A stretch of DNA of 64,000 bases, from NCBI GenBank assembly GCA_015179125.1, contig WHVA01000420.1:38213-102212 (forward strand), written 5' to 3'. Of the stretch, positions 23,185 through 35,400 are shown piece after piece (the stretch's first letter is position 1; each line of letters begins with the position of its first letter). A program made the translations under genes and the position numbers. This stretch comes from Gautieria morchelliformis (Eukaryota; Basidiomycota; Agaricomycetes; Gomphales; Gomphaceae). The notes under the pieces were generated by a model. That model saw only the letters and a program-made list of their open reading frames with translations. It was not told the DNA's origin and made no database searches.

Positions 23185-23574
23185 TGTCATGACCCGTTTA
23201 TTCTCATATCAAGTTACCACCATTTTACCTTTCTATCCCTCGACCTCTATGTTCACTCTGTTCACTCTTCACTGGGTTCACCAAATGACCCTTTGCTACT
23301 CGCATCATTTGCCAGTAGCCATGCCATCAAACACGATCGACATCCCTTACCCGGTATGATGGTTCATCACTGGCCCCATCATCCTCCCAATACAACCCCC
23401 TTTGGGTGTTCCTATGGCCGGGGTGCATTCGTGGGATGTTCTACCAGTAGATTGTGTGGTATCGACCCAGCAGACCAAGAGTCCATGCAGGGTAACATAT
23501 ATGCAGGTTGCAAGGCATGTTTTCTTACATAGGTACCTTTATCCTCTTTCCCCTCCGTTGTTTCATGTTCGCAC
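23185..23574 (+). repeat. Family A LTR, copy 3, left part
   Basis: Starts TGTCATGACCCG and aligns with the first 40% of copies 1 and 2. It is cut at 23574 by the copia element. A further 22 bp (30609-30630, TCCTCCCTAG... to GTATA) continue the LTR after the copia TSD, and the Helitron array starts there. The rest is absent from the window; it would be expected beyond the right edge if the whole array and gypsy II sit inside this LTR. Confidence 0.85.
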
Positions 23575-24788
23575 TGTCATAAAAGATGCTAGTAAGCCTA
23601 TCACTACCACTACAACACAGCCCAAACATCCAACCGCCACATATATGCTACCCCACATCGCCTACACACCCCTACTCACAACAACCATACCCATCTGAGC
23701 CCACAAACGTCCGCATGACACATCCTGACGTCTCCATCACCCTGCCAACTCGACCCTGATCCAGTACCCATGGATCCACCCCAATCTGATGTAGTAGACA
23801 GGAATTATAGGCAGTAGGTATGGACTTGTTGGCTCAAAAGAATAGACTAGAAATCAATTCACTCTCTCAGTGAATTTAGTTGTCACTGTAAATATATTAT
23901 ACACTACCTAGAAATCAATTCACTACAGAGGATTTCTAGGTCAATAAATCGAAAGAACACTAGACTAATTTACTTGCCTCTCTCAGTGACTTTAGTTGTC
24001 ACTGAGAGAGGGGGAAATGTGTCTCACTGTGCATGTACTACTACCCGGCCCTTTAGCGCCCAAGAGCTCGTGCGTCGAAGTCATTTCAGACTCCGCTGGG
24101 TGCAGCCGCTTGTGAAAGTAGAAATAACAAAATGAAATGGAGAAGTAGGGAGTGACTCGAAAACTTCGAAAATAATCAAAGAAATGGATGCATGGTACAA
24201 GAACAATATGAGAAGAGATTGAAAAACCATACAACAAATTGAATATATTATGCTTGATTTTGGTGCAGGAGCATAAATGCACCCAATATCTGAGACGAAG
24301 CCCGAGCCCAAGGCGTGCTGATCCATGGAGAGACCAGACATTTAGCCACTCATTTACATTCCTTCCATATTCCTTTCTATCCTTTCTAACTACACTCCAC
24401 ATTTCTGATACACATGGCTATCTACATTCCCTCTCATTCGATAGACAAGCCTCTTAGTTACTGCTGCATCCAGACCACCGCTCCCCTGAGTCCAGACGTT
24501 CAAGTCGACCCATACATCACCCCTCCGCTCTTCGCACCGCAGCACATCCCGTAGCTAGATAAATATCTCAGATTGTACATCCAAAGTCCCCAGTCAATTA
24601 AGAACTCACCTTTCGAAGCTATTTGGATTCTTGCGATCCACAACCTTGTGCAGTTATCACTGAAGGGAATACACACATTGTGTTCTCCCTATCTATCTGT
24701 TTTTACAATTAGACTCGATTTGATTTGAGTAGAAGTCTGAATCTTGCTCTTGATCCACTCTATTACCAACAACTCTTAGTCTTTTACA
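23575..24788 (+). repeat. Copia 5' LTR, enlarged by an insertion
   Basis: Starts TGTCATAAAAGATGC and ends CTTAGTCTTTTACA. Removing the 498 bp insertion and its 6 bp duplication leaves 710 bp, close to the 713 bp of the 3' LTR. The two are nearly identical by eye. Confidence 0.9.
23790..24287. mobile_element. 498 bp unidentified insertion in the copia 5' LTR (TSD ATCTGA)
   Basis: Comparison with the empty site in the 3' LTR (CCAATCTGAGACGG) defines it exactly. ATCTGA flanks it at 23784-23789 and 24288-24293. It begins TGTAGTAGAC and ends GCACCCAAT, so it lacks a terminal CA. Inside, AGAAATCAATTCAC occurs twice. CTCTCAGTGA-N-TTTAGTTGTCACTG also occurs twice, the second copy extended into a CTCTCTCAGTGA/TCACTGAGAG inverted repeat. 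The class is unknown. Confidence 0.75.
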
Positions 24789-24831
24789 GATTAAGATTCT
24801 CATCGTACTCACCACAGCACAATCTACAGCA

Positions 24832-26429
24832 ATGGCACCGGCGCACATCACGCCGAAACACAATATCCACAAGTTCAGGGATATCAAACCCAAACTAGGC
24901 AAGGATAATTGGATGTCCTGGAAGAGGGAGCTATTAGCGACTGCGAGGGACAGGGGACTATACAAAATCATCACAGGTGCAGACCCTTACCCTACAGCTG
25001 CTAAGCAACAGATAGCCGTTACCACTGGGACCAACACAACCAGCGGAACAATACTGTCACAAATTCAGGACGACTGGGAAAACAGGAATAACATGGCTTA
25101 CAGTCAGATCCTGCTCTGCATATCACCTGAGATCCAGATGGCGATAGACGCCACCGAAAGATGCAAGGAAGCCTGGAAGATACTCGTAAGGAAGTTCGAG
25201 TCTACTGATCCGAGTAAGATCAGTATAATCAGAACTCGATATGAAAACTACCATATGACCGACGGGCAAACGGTCTTGGCGTACATCACCATTATGAAGG
25301 AATTCAGGAATCAGCTTGCGAAGATGGGTGAACAAATAGCTGATTCCACCCAGGAGGATGTTCACATTGACAACAATGTACATTCTTCTAGGATATATTA
25401 GATATCTTTTAAAATATCAACCCTAACCGAATTCATAGTCCATCATTTTGAGCAACTTGTATATTGTAGATATCCTAAATCTTTTTGAATGTTCTGATAT
25501 TTTAAAAATATGGTTGTATCTGCTAAAGCATGGTGTGTATTGAAATAAAAGAGCAATTTCAGATAGGATTTGGATGACTATATGTTAAACATATATAGCC
25601 AAATTTTTAGATGTATGATGATAGAATGTAGAGGCAAGTATGGACCATATGAGTAATGAGTACATGTTAGAAGTAGATATGAAACATGTTAGATGTACAA
25701 TCACAGAAGATAGAAGCAAGTATGGACAATACCTGTACTATATTATTATATATGGTTGATAGATCTGATTAGAAGGTATGTTAAAATAATATGCATGTAT
25801 AGTACAAAGATATGTAACTATTGATGATTAGACGATAGGGTATACACCCTTTCCTGGGGGAACTGCAGACTATGAGAAAGAACTTTAGGGACAGGATTAA
25901 CCATGCCTTACAGGTGCTGGCAACTGTCTCAATTGTGATATATTTTATGAAATATAGATTAGCTAAGCTATATATACATATATATGACAGTTATAAACAT
26001 CCTCCTCATGCAGCCACAATCCTTAGAAACCTCCCAGAATCATGGAGACCAATTGTGCAAACGATACGGATGATCAGTAAAGATCCGGACGACATCGAGG
26101 AGTGCTTTGAAGGGCACGCAGCAGGCCTAGGGGCCATCGAGGTGTCAACACAAGCCACCACCACGTTCATCGCCCAATCCCAACAACCTAGACGACCCCA
26201 TAACCCCTTTCAGAGAGCACCCAACAATAATGCATACAACAACACATACATGCAACAGAATCGACATACACCGTACCAAAACCAAGGGGTAGGCTTCCAC
26301 TGCAACAATTGTGGTAAGCCAAACCACTCAGCAGCAAGATGTTACGCACCTGGTGGAGGGATGGCGGGACAGGAGCCGTGGAAGAGGGGGAGCAACGTAC
26401 AGGGAGGAGGACAGGACCAGAATGGATGA
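24832..26429 (+). pseudogene. gag: Copia gag, split by a MITE
   Basis: Starts MAPAHITPKHNIHKFRDIKP just after the 5' LTR and leader. The N-terminal part (24832-25352) resembles the copia Gag N-region and UBN2 domain (NWMSWKRELLATARDRGLYK, then IDATERCKEAWKILVRKFES). A 654 bp MITE interrupts it. Excising the MITE and one CA restores the frame at DSTHAATILRNLPESW. The C-terminal part has a Gln/Asn/Pro-rich stretch, a CCHC knuckle CNNCGKPNHSAARC (about 26301-26342) and a Gly-rich end, with TGA at 26427-26429. Without the MITE this gag would be largely open, so the MITE is its main lesion. Confidence 0.87.
25353..26006. mobile_element. 654 bp AT-rich MITE with inverted ends (TSD CA)
   Basis: Termini are (A)GGAGGATGTT and AACATCCTCC(T), an 11 bp inverted repeat counting the outer A/T. 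CA flanks it at 25351-25352 and 26007-26008, and removal restores the gag frame. The interior is strongly AT-rich with a degenerate internal duplication (AAGTATGGACCATATG / AAGTATGGACAATAC). There is no transposase. The superfamily is not clear from a 2 bp TSD. Confidence 0.8.
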
Positions 26430-26525
26430 AACAGCGTCAGCAGGCCGGCCCCAACCCCACAATGGCAACAACCGGGTGCCACTGACTCAGCCTGACTTGC
26501 CAGCATACCTAAAAGGGACATTGTC

Positions 26526-26960
26526 ATGATGGCACACGCCGAGAACACAGACAAAAATATGATGATATCTACTGACCCATCAGTACTCTCAGCAGTCCAG
26601 AATGACATCCACATGGGGCTGATCAATTCAGGATCATCGAGCCACCTGTGCAGAAATGCCAGTCTCTTCGACGAGCTGCACCCCACATCGACGATATCCA
26701 TCGGAACCTCCAGCGGGGAGTCGTTCAACGCTGACCAGAGGGGAACCATCAGAATAACCATACAGAGTGACGGGAACTCACGGGTAATGCCACTAGCCTT
26801 AACATTACAGGATGTCATATACGTACCGACCCTCAAGGCAAACCTACTGTCGGTCAGATGAATGACGGCAGCTGACGTAGACGTAATATTTAGCAAAACC
26901 GACACGTCACTACTGATGGGGGAGGAAATTATAGCCAAAGGGACGAAAGTGGACAATAAG
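26526..26960 (+). pseudogene. pol: Copia protease region
   Basis: The aspartic protease would cleave the polyprotein. The active-site segment reads GLINSGSSSHLCRNASLF, with Asn where the catalytic Asp of the D-S-G motif belongs (AAT codon at about 26625). It is followed by QDVIYVPTLKANLLSVR, the conserved end of copia proteases, then a TGA. The downstream MTAADVDVIFSKTD continues in frame. The Asp-to-Asn change alone should abolish activity and needs only one G-to-A step from GAT. Confidence 0.8.
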
Positions 26961-28018
26961 AGCCCGACGAGCTGACCCTATGGCATCACAGATTAGCTCA
27001 CATGGCCGTTTCTACAATCGAAAGGATGATAAAGAAACACACCGGCGTGGGACTACCAGATCTCAACACGCAGATGAAGACAGAACAATGCGCAAGCTGT
27101 CCACATGGGAAGCAGACAAGAGCACCATTCAAACAAGTCGAGGAGCTGCCGAAAAATATGGGAGACATCATCTCATCATATCTATGCGGTCCTTTCGAAA
27201 TGTCCATTGGGGGCTACAAGTACTTCGTGACATGGATCGACCATGCCACACGATACACCAGCATCGATTTCCTGAAAAACAAGGAATGTCAGACTGTCAT
27301 CGAATCATTCAGGGACTATATCGCGTGGCTAAAGAATCAGAGGGGAGTGGATGTGAGGAAGATAAGGTCAGACAATGGAGGAGAATATATGGGAACAGAA
27401 TTAAAAAACCTATGCGCTCGGAATCACCCACGAGACAATGATCCCTCACACTCCAGAACACAACAGAGTAGCCGAAAGGCACAATCGAACCTTGCAAGAG
27501 GGCGCACTCACCCTAAAGCATGATGTGAACTAATCAAATAATTTCTGGGTATCGGCAGTGGATACAGTAAACTTCATCAAAAATAGACTACTGCACCACA
27601 GACTCGGCATGTCACCATACAAGGTGCTATGGGGAACCAAACCCAGACTGGACTGGCTACACGTGTATGGGTTGAGATGCTGGGCACTGCTACTGAAGGC
27701 GACGAGGAAGAAACGGGATTTTAAGTCAGTCAAGGGGATTTTTGTGGTGTACTTCGAAGACTCGAGGGCATACAAGGCGTGGGTACCATGCAGCAGGACA
27801 CTGATCAAAGCCAGGGACGTTATATTCGACGAACTAAAACACATTGAATGTACCACGATGCAGCTGATTGATGACGACGATACCCCTTCTCTTTGGGTAA
27901 TTGACAGCGAAACTCACAAGTGTGTCAAGCAGCCAGAACCAGACCACAACGATGCGGCGGATGACAATGACGCAATCCCACCGCTTGTACTAGTTGAGGA
28001 TGACGAGGAGGAGTTGTG
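26961..28018 (+). pseudogene. pol: Copia GAG-pre-integrase and integrase
   Basis: The zinc-binding part has LTWP/HMAVSTIERMIKK and CASCPHGKQTRAPF (about 27089-27130). The core starts GDIISSYLCGPFEMS, where the first catalytic Asp (normally in a D-L/V-x-GP context) is Tyr. KYFVTWIDHATRYTSIDFLK and the second Asp in KIRSDNGGEYMGTEL follow. A frame change near 27415 precedes IPHTPEHNRVAERHNRTL, which holds the catalytic Glu. The C-terminal part (27558-28018) contains NRLLHHRLGMSPYKVLWGTK, FDELKHIE and a very acidic tail ending DDEEEL. A stop at 27532 and the Tyr substitution mark it as dead. Confidence 0.85.
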
Positions 28019-28046
28019 AGGGAGTGAGGAGATAATTGAGGGAACG

Positions 28047-29883
28047 TTGGGGATAAGAGGAGGGGAGACACAATCGGAGAGTTTCAAGGCAGAAGCCAAA
28101 CCTAGAACAGAGGAGGAAGTCGAGGGCGATAGGAAAGAGAAAGACAGTACGAAGGAAAATACAGAAACAGCACCGAAGGAATTTTCAAGGGGACCATGGA
28201 TGGATCCATCAAACACAGAGTATGGGAGAGGAAAGAGAAACATGGCACTACTCACAGAAATAGCAGCCATGGCACACGGGAGGATGGAACTGGAGGAGAG
28301 CGAGAGGGCATTCGCCGTATTAGCAGAAGACGAGCCGGGAAGCTACAAGGAAGCAATGAGGTCAGAGAACGCAGAAAAATGGAGAAGGGCATGCGAGGAG
28401 GAATACATGATGTTGATGGGATACCGCACATGGGACCTAGTGGAGAAGCCAGAGGGAGCGCATGTGGTGGGAAGCAGATGGACCTTTCGAGTAAAAAGGG
28501 ACACCACAGGAGAAGTCGACAGATTCAAACCTCGTTTCGTTGCACAGGGGTACTCACAGGTTCCAGGAGTCGACTACCAAGAAACCTACTCACCGATGAT
28601 CAGGCTAACATCAATCCAACTCATCCTTGCACTCGCCTGCAAGTATGACTTAGAATTATGACCGGTCGACGTGAAGGGAGTGTACCTCAATGGGGAATTA
28701 GAAGACGATGTCTACATGCGACAGCCGGAGGGGTTCATAGAGCCAGGGAAAGAGAAGTGGGTATGCAGATTGAACAAGGGTATATATGGGTTGAAACAGT
28801 CGGGGAGGGTATGGCACGGAACGCTGAGGAGGGAGATGGAGAGGATCGGCTTCAGGGCAGGAGAGGTGGATAAAACCATTTTCTTCAGGTTCAGGGAAGG
28901 GGACAGCGTGGAGATAGCGGGGTGGTACGTGGACGACGGACTGCTCACGTCAACCTTGAAGTCAGCAATGGAGCATATGGTGTCAGACATCAGAGGGAGC
29001 TTCAACATACAGGACCTGGGGGATTCAACACGCCTCCTCAGCATACAAATCACTCAGAATCAAAGCCTCAGCACTATACACATATCACAAGACGTGTTTA
29101 TCAACACCATCGCCAAATGATTCGATATCACCTCCAGCCTGGCTGTGAATTCACCAATGGATGCCAACATTGAACTGCGCAGCTCTATGCATCATCGACT
29201 TCACATACGTGTCCATCATCAGTAGTCTCAATTACTGTGCAGTGGGCACCCGACCCGACATATCCTATGCTGTTAATAAGTGTGCACAATACTCATCTAA
29301 ACCCAATGTGACTCACTGGGAGGCTGCGAAGAGGATCGTAAGGTATCTGCTGAACACGGGGGAGTACGGGATCACATACATCAAGGAGGGTGACAGGGAA
29401 ATAGGGTTCGCTCACAATCTGTTGGGCTACACAGATGCGGACTATGCAGGAGATTGAGACAACCAGAAGTCCATGACGGGCTGGGTGTTTACCTTCAATG
29501 GCGCACCCATCTCTTGGGCTTCAAAGAAACAAAATATCGTCAGTAGGTCGACTATGGAGTCAGAGGTAGTGGTGGGGTCATTCGCGACAGCAGAGGGCAT
29601 ATGGCTTATCAGGCTTGGGCAAGACTTCAAACCCGATTTTACCCCCATTCCCATGTTCACTGACAATCAGTCATCCAACGCATTCTCCAATGATGGTGTC
29701 AGCAGCAGCCATACCAAACACATCGACGTCCACTTCCATTACACGAAAGAACAGATAGAGGCGGGCAACATAAGACTACGATACATCAAAACGCTTGAAA
29801 ACCCCGCAGACGTTCTAACCAAGCCCTTATCACCAGGCAAGCACCTCCACATCCTAGAGATGCTAGGAGTGCATTGGGCTTGA
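28047..29883 (+). pseudogene. pol: Copia reverse transcriptase and RNase H
   Basis: RT begins EPGSYKEAMRSENAEKWRRA, then WTFRVKRDTTGEVDRFKPRF, VAQGYSQVPGVDYQETYSPM and a TGA at 28659-28661. It continues VDVKGVYLNGELEDDVYMRQ, RLNKGIYGLKQSGRVWH and the catalytic GWYVDDGLLTST (about 28920-28955). TGA at 29118 and a frame change to VGTRPDISYAVNKCAQYSSK interrupt it. RNase H holds LLGYTDADYAGD, then TGA, SWASKKQNIVSRSTMESEVV, FTDNQSSNAF and SSSHTKHIDVHFHYTKEQIE, ending NPADVLTKPLSPGKH and a stop at 29881-29883. The polypurine tract (GAGGGGGAG) overlaps the end, right before the 3' LTR. Confidence 0.88.
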
Positions 29884-29890
29884 GGGGGAG

Positions 29891-30603
29891 TGTCATAAAA
29901 GATGCTAGTAAGCCTATCACTACCACTACAACACAGCCCAAACATCCAACCGCCGCATATATGCTACCCCACATCGCCTACACACCCCTACTCACAACAG
30001 CCATACCCATCCGAGCCCACAAACATATGCACGACACATCCTGACATCTCCATCACCCTGCCGACTCGACCCTGATCCAGTACCCGCGGGTCCACCCCAA
30101 TCTGAGACGGAGCCTGAGCCTGAGGCATGCTGATCCACAGAGAGACCAGACGTTTAGCCACTCATTTACATTCCTTCCATATTCCTTTCTGTCCTTTCTA
30201 ACTACACCCCACATTTCTGATATACATGACTATCTACATTCCCTCTGATTATCCGATAGACAAGCCTCTTATTTACCGCTGCATCCGGACACCGCTCCCC
30301 CAAGTCCAGACGTTCAAGTCGACCCATACATCACCCCTCTGCTCTTCGCACCTCAGCACATCCCGTAGCTAGATATATACCTCAGATTGTACATCCAAAG
30401 TTGCCAGTCAATTAATAACTCACCGTTCGAAGCTATTTGGAATCTTGCGATGCACAACCTTGTGCAGTTATCACTGAAGGGAATACACACATTGTGTTCT
30501 CCCTATCTATCTGTTTTTACAATTAGACTCAATTTGACTTTGAGTAGAAGTCTGAATCTTACTCTCGATCCACTCTATTACCAAAAACTCTTAGTCTTTT
30601 ACA
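29891..30603 (+). repeat. Copia 3' LTR
   Basis: 713 bp, from TGTCATAAAAGATGC to CTTAGTCTTTTACA, immediately after the GAGGGGGAG purine tract. It provides the empty site for the insertion in the 5' LTR. Confidence 0.93.
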
Positions 30604-31413
30604 TGCACTCCTCCCTAGTTCTATTGTATACTAGGTGGGTCCCCGCGCTTCGCGTGGGGGTTTAGGTCAAATGCATCGGTAAGGTCAAACACATCAGTAA
30701 ATTCACAGGCATTGAGACAATAAAAACTTGCATCAAGAAAAAATATACTAAGTAAATACTAAGTAAATTGTATCAGGGAAGTGAATGTTACAGTTCAAGG
30801 AGCTCTAAGTAATACATCTTCATATACAATATTTTTGGTTTGCACACCCTCCTCAAGCAAGACCTTAACCCTGTTCCAGTTGGTCTCCCTTGATACACCA
30901 ACATACAATTGACCATGTCCAAACACTGGATATCTCAGGTCCAGCCCAACTGTACCCAAAGACTGTCCCTGAGACTTGTTGATAGTCATTGCAAATGCCA
31001 AACACACTGGAAACTGCCTCCTTTGCAGCACAAATGGCAACTCTCCCTCTGATGGCTTAATGATGATCCTGGGGATGAAAGCAATATTTCCTGCACGTGG
31101 ACCTGAGATGATCCTGACCTCCAACACTCTAATGTTCATCCTCACCAACCGCAGCCTTGTCCCATTGCATAGTCCTTGCTTCTGATCCAAATTGCGCAAT
31201 AGCATCAGAGGCACTCCAGGCTTGACTTCCAAGCGAGCAGGAGGAAGACTGCCCATCTCTATGGAATTCAGATACTCTGCAGGATACCTATCTGCATCAT
31301 CGGATTCCGTAATGGAATTTTCACAGTGCAAGACGTGAGCATCACCTGGAAACTCCCTAAACACCATAGAATTGATCTCATTGACCTCAGTGTTTCTGGC
31401 ACAGAGGATGGCC

Positions 31414-32477
31414 TGTTGTGATAAACGCAATTATTCTATTTTAAATCATTTATATACAAAAGAAACTAATAAAGAAAGAAAAACAAGAAGAAGATCAAAA
31501 AGAAATAGAAATGACACTCACAACAGACGTCGGCGCAGACGACGAACACATGAATTTACAGCTTGCTACTTTACCCACAGATCGGGTAAGGTACAGAAGT
31601 TCGGGCATCGACCACGTGCGGTTGATCAGGGATAGCGCGCCTATCGAGTGATGGCATCGGCCATGATGTCGACAGGCGCCAGGCGATAGGCACCGAGAGG
31701 GTGCGGGCACCAAACGCCGCAGAGAGTAATAGACTGCGCAGGAGCACAGGGTGCTGTGGAGTGATTTGAGAATATCATCCACAGTACACACACTCAATTA
31801 GCTGCCCCACAGAAGAGGCACAGAGACAGCGGCCCCATCACCAAGCCTAGCATTTATGCTAGGCAGGGCAGATTTAACTCCATTTTTCTATTTGAATTCC
31901 ATGACACGACTGGCTGACTATTATCCTAACACCATGTGGACAGGGGCTTTGTATACTAAGTACAGATCTCTATTCCAAAGCCTAAGTAATCCTGATACTA
32001 TCTCCATCACCCCATGACTTTATGACTATAAATTAGTCACCCCGTAGTTACAAGTAGCTTTTCGACCCATCTGTCCAATATCTTGAACACTAGTAGTTAC
32101 TATCAACATAGTATCAATAGCTAGTACAAATGTATGAACGAAACAATCCAGAATCCATTATTCTACCTCCTGAAATTGCTGTAGTCTTGTTTGATAGCTA
32201 CAGAGTCCAAATCTTGATAGTTTATTCCAAATCTTCGTTGAGGGTTCACTATCACTGGCTACTCTATACTACCTTAAAAGCGAATGCTTTTGATTTGGTT
32301 ATCCCTTGGATCGACACCATCCTTCTGTCGACATGGTCACGTGACTCTCATCCATCAGTGCCGGACGCGCCTCGAAGGGCTTAGTCAGCACACAGAAGAG
32401 AGGCGAACACAGTGGTTCCAACCACTGAGCAATAGATTTTATTTGTTAAAAGGCACCAATTAACATCCTAATCCAAA
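31414..32477. mobile_element. 1064 bp insertion in the H1 helicase gene (TSD ATGGCC)
   Basis: The H3 and H6 genes give the empty site. ATGGCC is duplicated at 31408-31413 and 32478-32483. The insertion starts TGTTGTGATAAACG and ends CCTAATCCAAA. A TTAACA 12 bp before the right end might be a true LTR terminus (TGTT/AACA), which would leave 12 unexplained bases. It contains a perfect inverted repeat, CCTAGCATTTATGCTAGG, at 31846-31863. No protein-coding capacity was recognised. The class is unknown. Confidence 0.7.
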
Positions 32478-35400
32478 ATGGCCCGCTCCAAAAAGAAATC
32501 ATCCTGGGCAGGGACTGGATTGCCAATGCCAGGGTATATTTCCTGGATCAGATCTTCAATTCCAGGGCCGCAAACCATGTGTTGAGGGAGTGAGAGGGTA
32601 TGATCCAGTGGGAGATCCTTTCCATGGCCCACATTCTGCAGCCATTCTGCAAACCTGGCTCTGTCAGGGTCATTTATCACCCGCATGTTCTCTGTCAGAT
32701 GGAGGACCTTGATCTTTGGCCACAGATATGACTCCTGAAGGGTAGCTCCCACAATATCCTCCTTGGAGCCTTTAGGGACAATTGGGAGAGTCTGCTGAAA
32801 GTCACCTCCAAAGACAACTGTGATGCCACCAAAGGGTCTGTCAGGCTGGTCAAGGAAATCCCTCAGTGTCCTGTCAATAGCCTCTATGGCATGGCGATGC
32901 TGCATTGCAGCCTCATCCCAGATGAGGAGACTGGCCTGTCTCAGCATGTCAGCCTTGTCAGAGTTCTTTTTGATGGAGGAGAGAGAGCACTCATGGACAG
33001 GAATGGGAATTCCAAGCATGCTATGAGAGGTTGTACCATTAGTGAGGATAAGTGCAGCCATTGCAGATGAGGCTACTGCAATCACAATGAGGCTCTCTCC
33101 TCTACAGGAGTGGATTAGCATGTTCCACATGAATGATTTCCCTGCACCACCTCAGCCAGTGACGAAAGAAATTTGTCCGTCAGGTTTGCCCCGAGCATCT
33201 TTGGTCAGTGCCAACCGTAATATCTGATCATGCGCAGACCTTTGCCCCACATTCAGCTTGGGAACCTCCTCATCAGCCTTTTCCCTCTCTTCAACAGGGT
33301 CATAGTCCCTCTGCTCAGCGATGAACCTGTTTCCAATGAGGGCCTCCCACTCGCCTGCCACCTGAGGCATATCGTCGAAGCTGCTCAAGGACATTCCACC
33401 CTGCTGGAGGATTTTATCCAAGAGAAAGAGGACAAAATCATAAACCTGATCATCCTGTGGATCCTGCATAGGGTGTCTGATTTGGAGCTGATGTCTGAGA
33501 TCATCACATATGTGCTCCTTGAAGCCGTCCCATAGTCTGCCAGGCTGCGATGGATTGCAATGGCCAAGGATGGTGGCAAAGAGATGTCTGAGCTGATCAC
33601 CTGTTTTCATGGCACTGGCTTCCTGGAGACACAACCTCAGCTCCTGATCATCATCCAGAAGTCCCCTTGCAAGACAGGCCTCCTTGTAAGTAGCATATTG
33701 TATGCCATCCACTGACCTAAGCTCCTCAAAGGATCTAGCCCCCTTGACCACTGTGAGGAGAGTGCGCACAAAAAATCTCTCTCCTGATTTAGGGCTTGCA
33801 AAGTGAAGGCGACCAATGCTATAACCTCCTTGGTGTGGTGTCCATACCTTTTCCCCTGATTGCCAGGTAAACTGCTCAGGAAACTCCACATAGAGCAGAT
33901 CATGTGATTCATGGTAGATATCATTGGCCTCAAAGTAAGCCATGAGCGGTGTGTTTTCCGCCTCAGCCCTAATGAGGATGTTGTCCACATCCTCATTGGG
34001 AGCAAAGATGATCGTGTGGTGGTCCTTTTCATGGACTGGCAGTGCCATGACTGCAGGCACCTGGGTGTGGATTTCCTGCTCCAGCAACCTCCAACAGGCC
34101 TCATGAGCACTGACATAGCGAGCATCCAGGTACTGCTTAATTTCATCCCTGCTGAGACCAAACTCCATCGTGGTCCGATCATGGCCCTTGTAGAGATACT
34201 TGTGGATATACTTGATACACCTCACATTGATGGTGAGTTCAGGGTTGATGTGACACCAGAGTTTGAGCAAGAGCAGAGCAGAGTATGGAACAACCTATCT
34301 GTTGTCCAGCATGTTGCCCCTGACATTGTGCTGCCTTCCATCATTGCGATGACGATATCTTGGATATCCATCCTCATTCAGACTGGTTTCCTCACAGAAG
34401 GGCTTTGGGAAGTTTTGTTGCACTTGCCATTTTCCATGCAGGGTGCCTCTCAATTCATTTCTCCACAGGGACCATGTGTCATCAGCTCACAGACCAACCA
34501 GTAGAGGATGGGATGTGTCTCTGGATCAGGGAACTCTGCTGAAATCATAGAATCCACCTCATGTGGATGCCTGAGCTTGGAATCTCTTGCAAACCAGATA
34601 AGAATATGCATGTGTGGGAGTCCCCTTTTCTGGAATTCAATGGTGTGGACGTGAGCAACGGTTTCCCCAAAAATCCTTTCCTTGACGATCAAGTCAATGA
34701 GGTATTTCTTTTTGAGATGGAACACCCGTGACACCAAGTCAGGTCTGTCCTGAGGAGTTTTTCCAGGCAACAATGCATCCAATATCTCCTGCCAGTTGGG
34801 ATTGGCAGTCATTGTAATAAAGAGATAGGCCACACCAAACTTCCTTGAAATGGCCAGAGAGTTCTGCAGGTTTTGCTGCATGTCCCATGTCCCTCCTTGA
34901 AATGTGGCAGGCAGAATGGATTTTGTGCCCAAGCTGTTTGCATCTCTGTCATTGTCATTGCGATTAAATGCATCCACCATCTGGTTATACACCTCAGCCT
35001 GCTTTGCTCAGCAGTGGCCCAACAGTCTACAATGTACTGCTGGAATAATTTGCCAGCATGCAGGAGTGTTGTAGGTTCTTCTCTCCTCTGGAAGAGACGA
35101 AATGAATGGTACTGAATTTGGGTGACCTGCCCCCATCTGTTTGGGTTGGCCTCCTGAGCACCCTCTGGGTCACGATAAGGAATACCTGGTTTCCATCCCA
35201 ACTCTGCCTTGGGAAAGAGCAAGACATAGTGAAGAGAGGCATAGTTTGGATTCATATCGGATACCCTTTGGAAAGGTCCACCTTTGAGCTGGACAATAAT
35301 ATCCCTAGGTTCAGGGTTGATGCCATCTCCAGGAAGAACCACTGCAATCTCATCTGCAGTAGGGATATTATACCTCCTAGGATCCCGGTGTTCCCTGTAT

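Larger units (their letters stand above)
23575..30603 (+). mobile_element. Full-length Ty1/copia retrotransposon
   Basis: LTRs at 23575-24788 and 29891-30603 flank gag, protease, integrase and RT-RNase H in the Pseudoviridae order (integrase before RT). TSD is CGCAC (23570-23574) versus TGCAC (30604-30608), one C-to-T change at CpG. The 5' LTR carries a 498 bp insertion and gag a 654 bp MITE. Catalytic-site substitutions and several stops show it is dead. Confidence 0.92.

Noticed and set aside
32820-33026. Plus-strand open frames recurring in all three Helitron helicases (also 42001-42216 and 55592-55798)
   Set aside because: They are shadows on the reverse of the helicase Walker B region; they recur only because the helicase is conserved.
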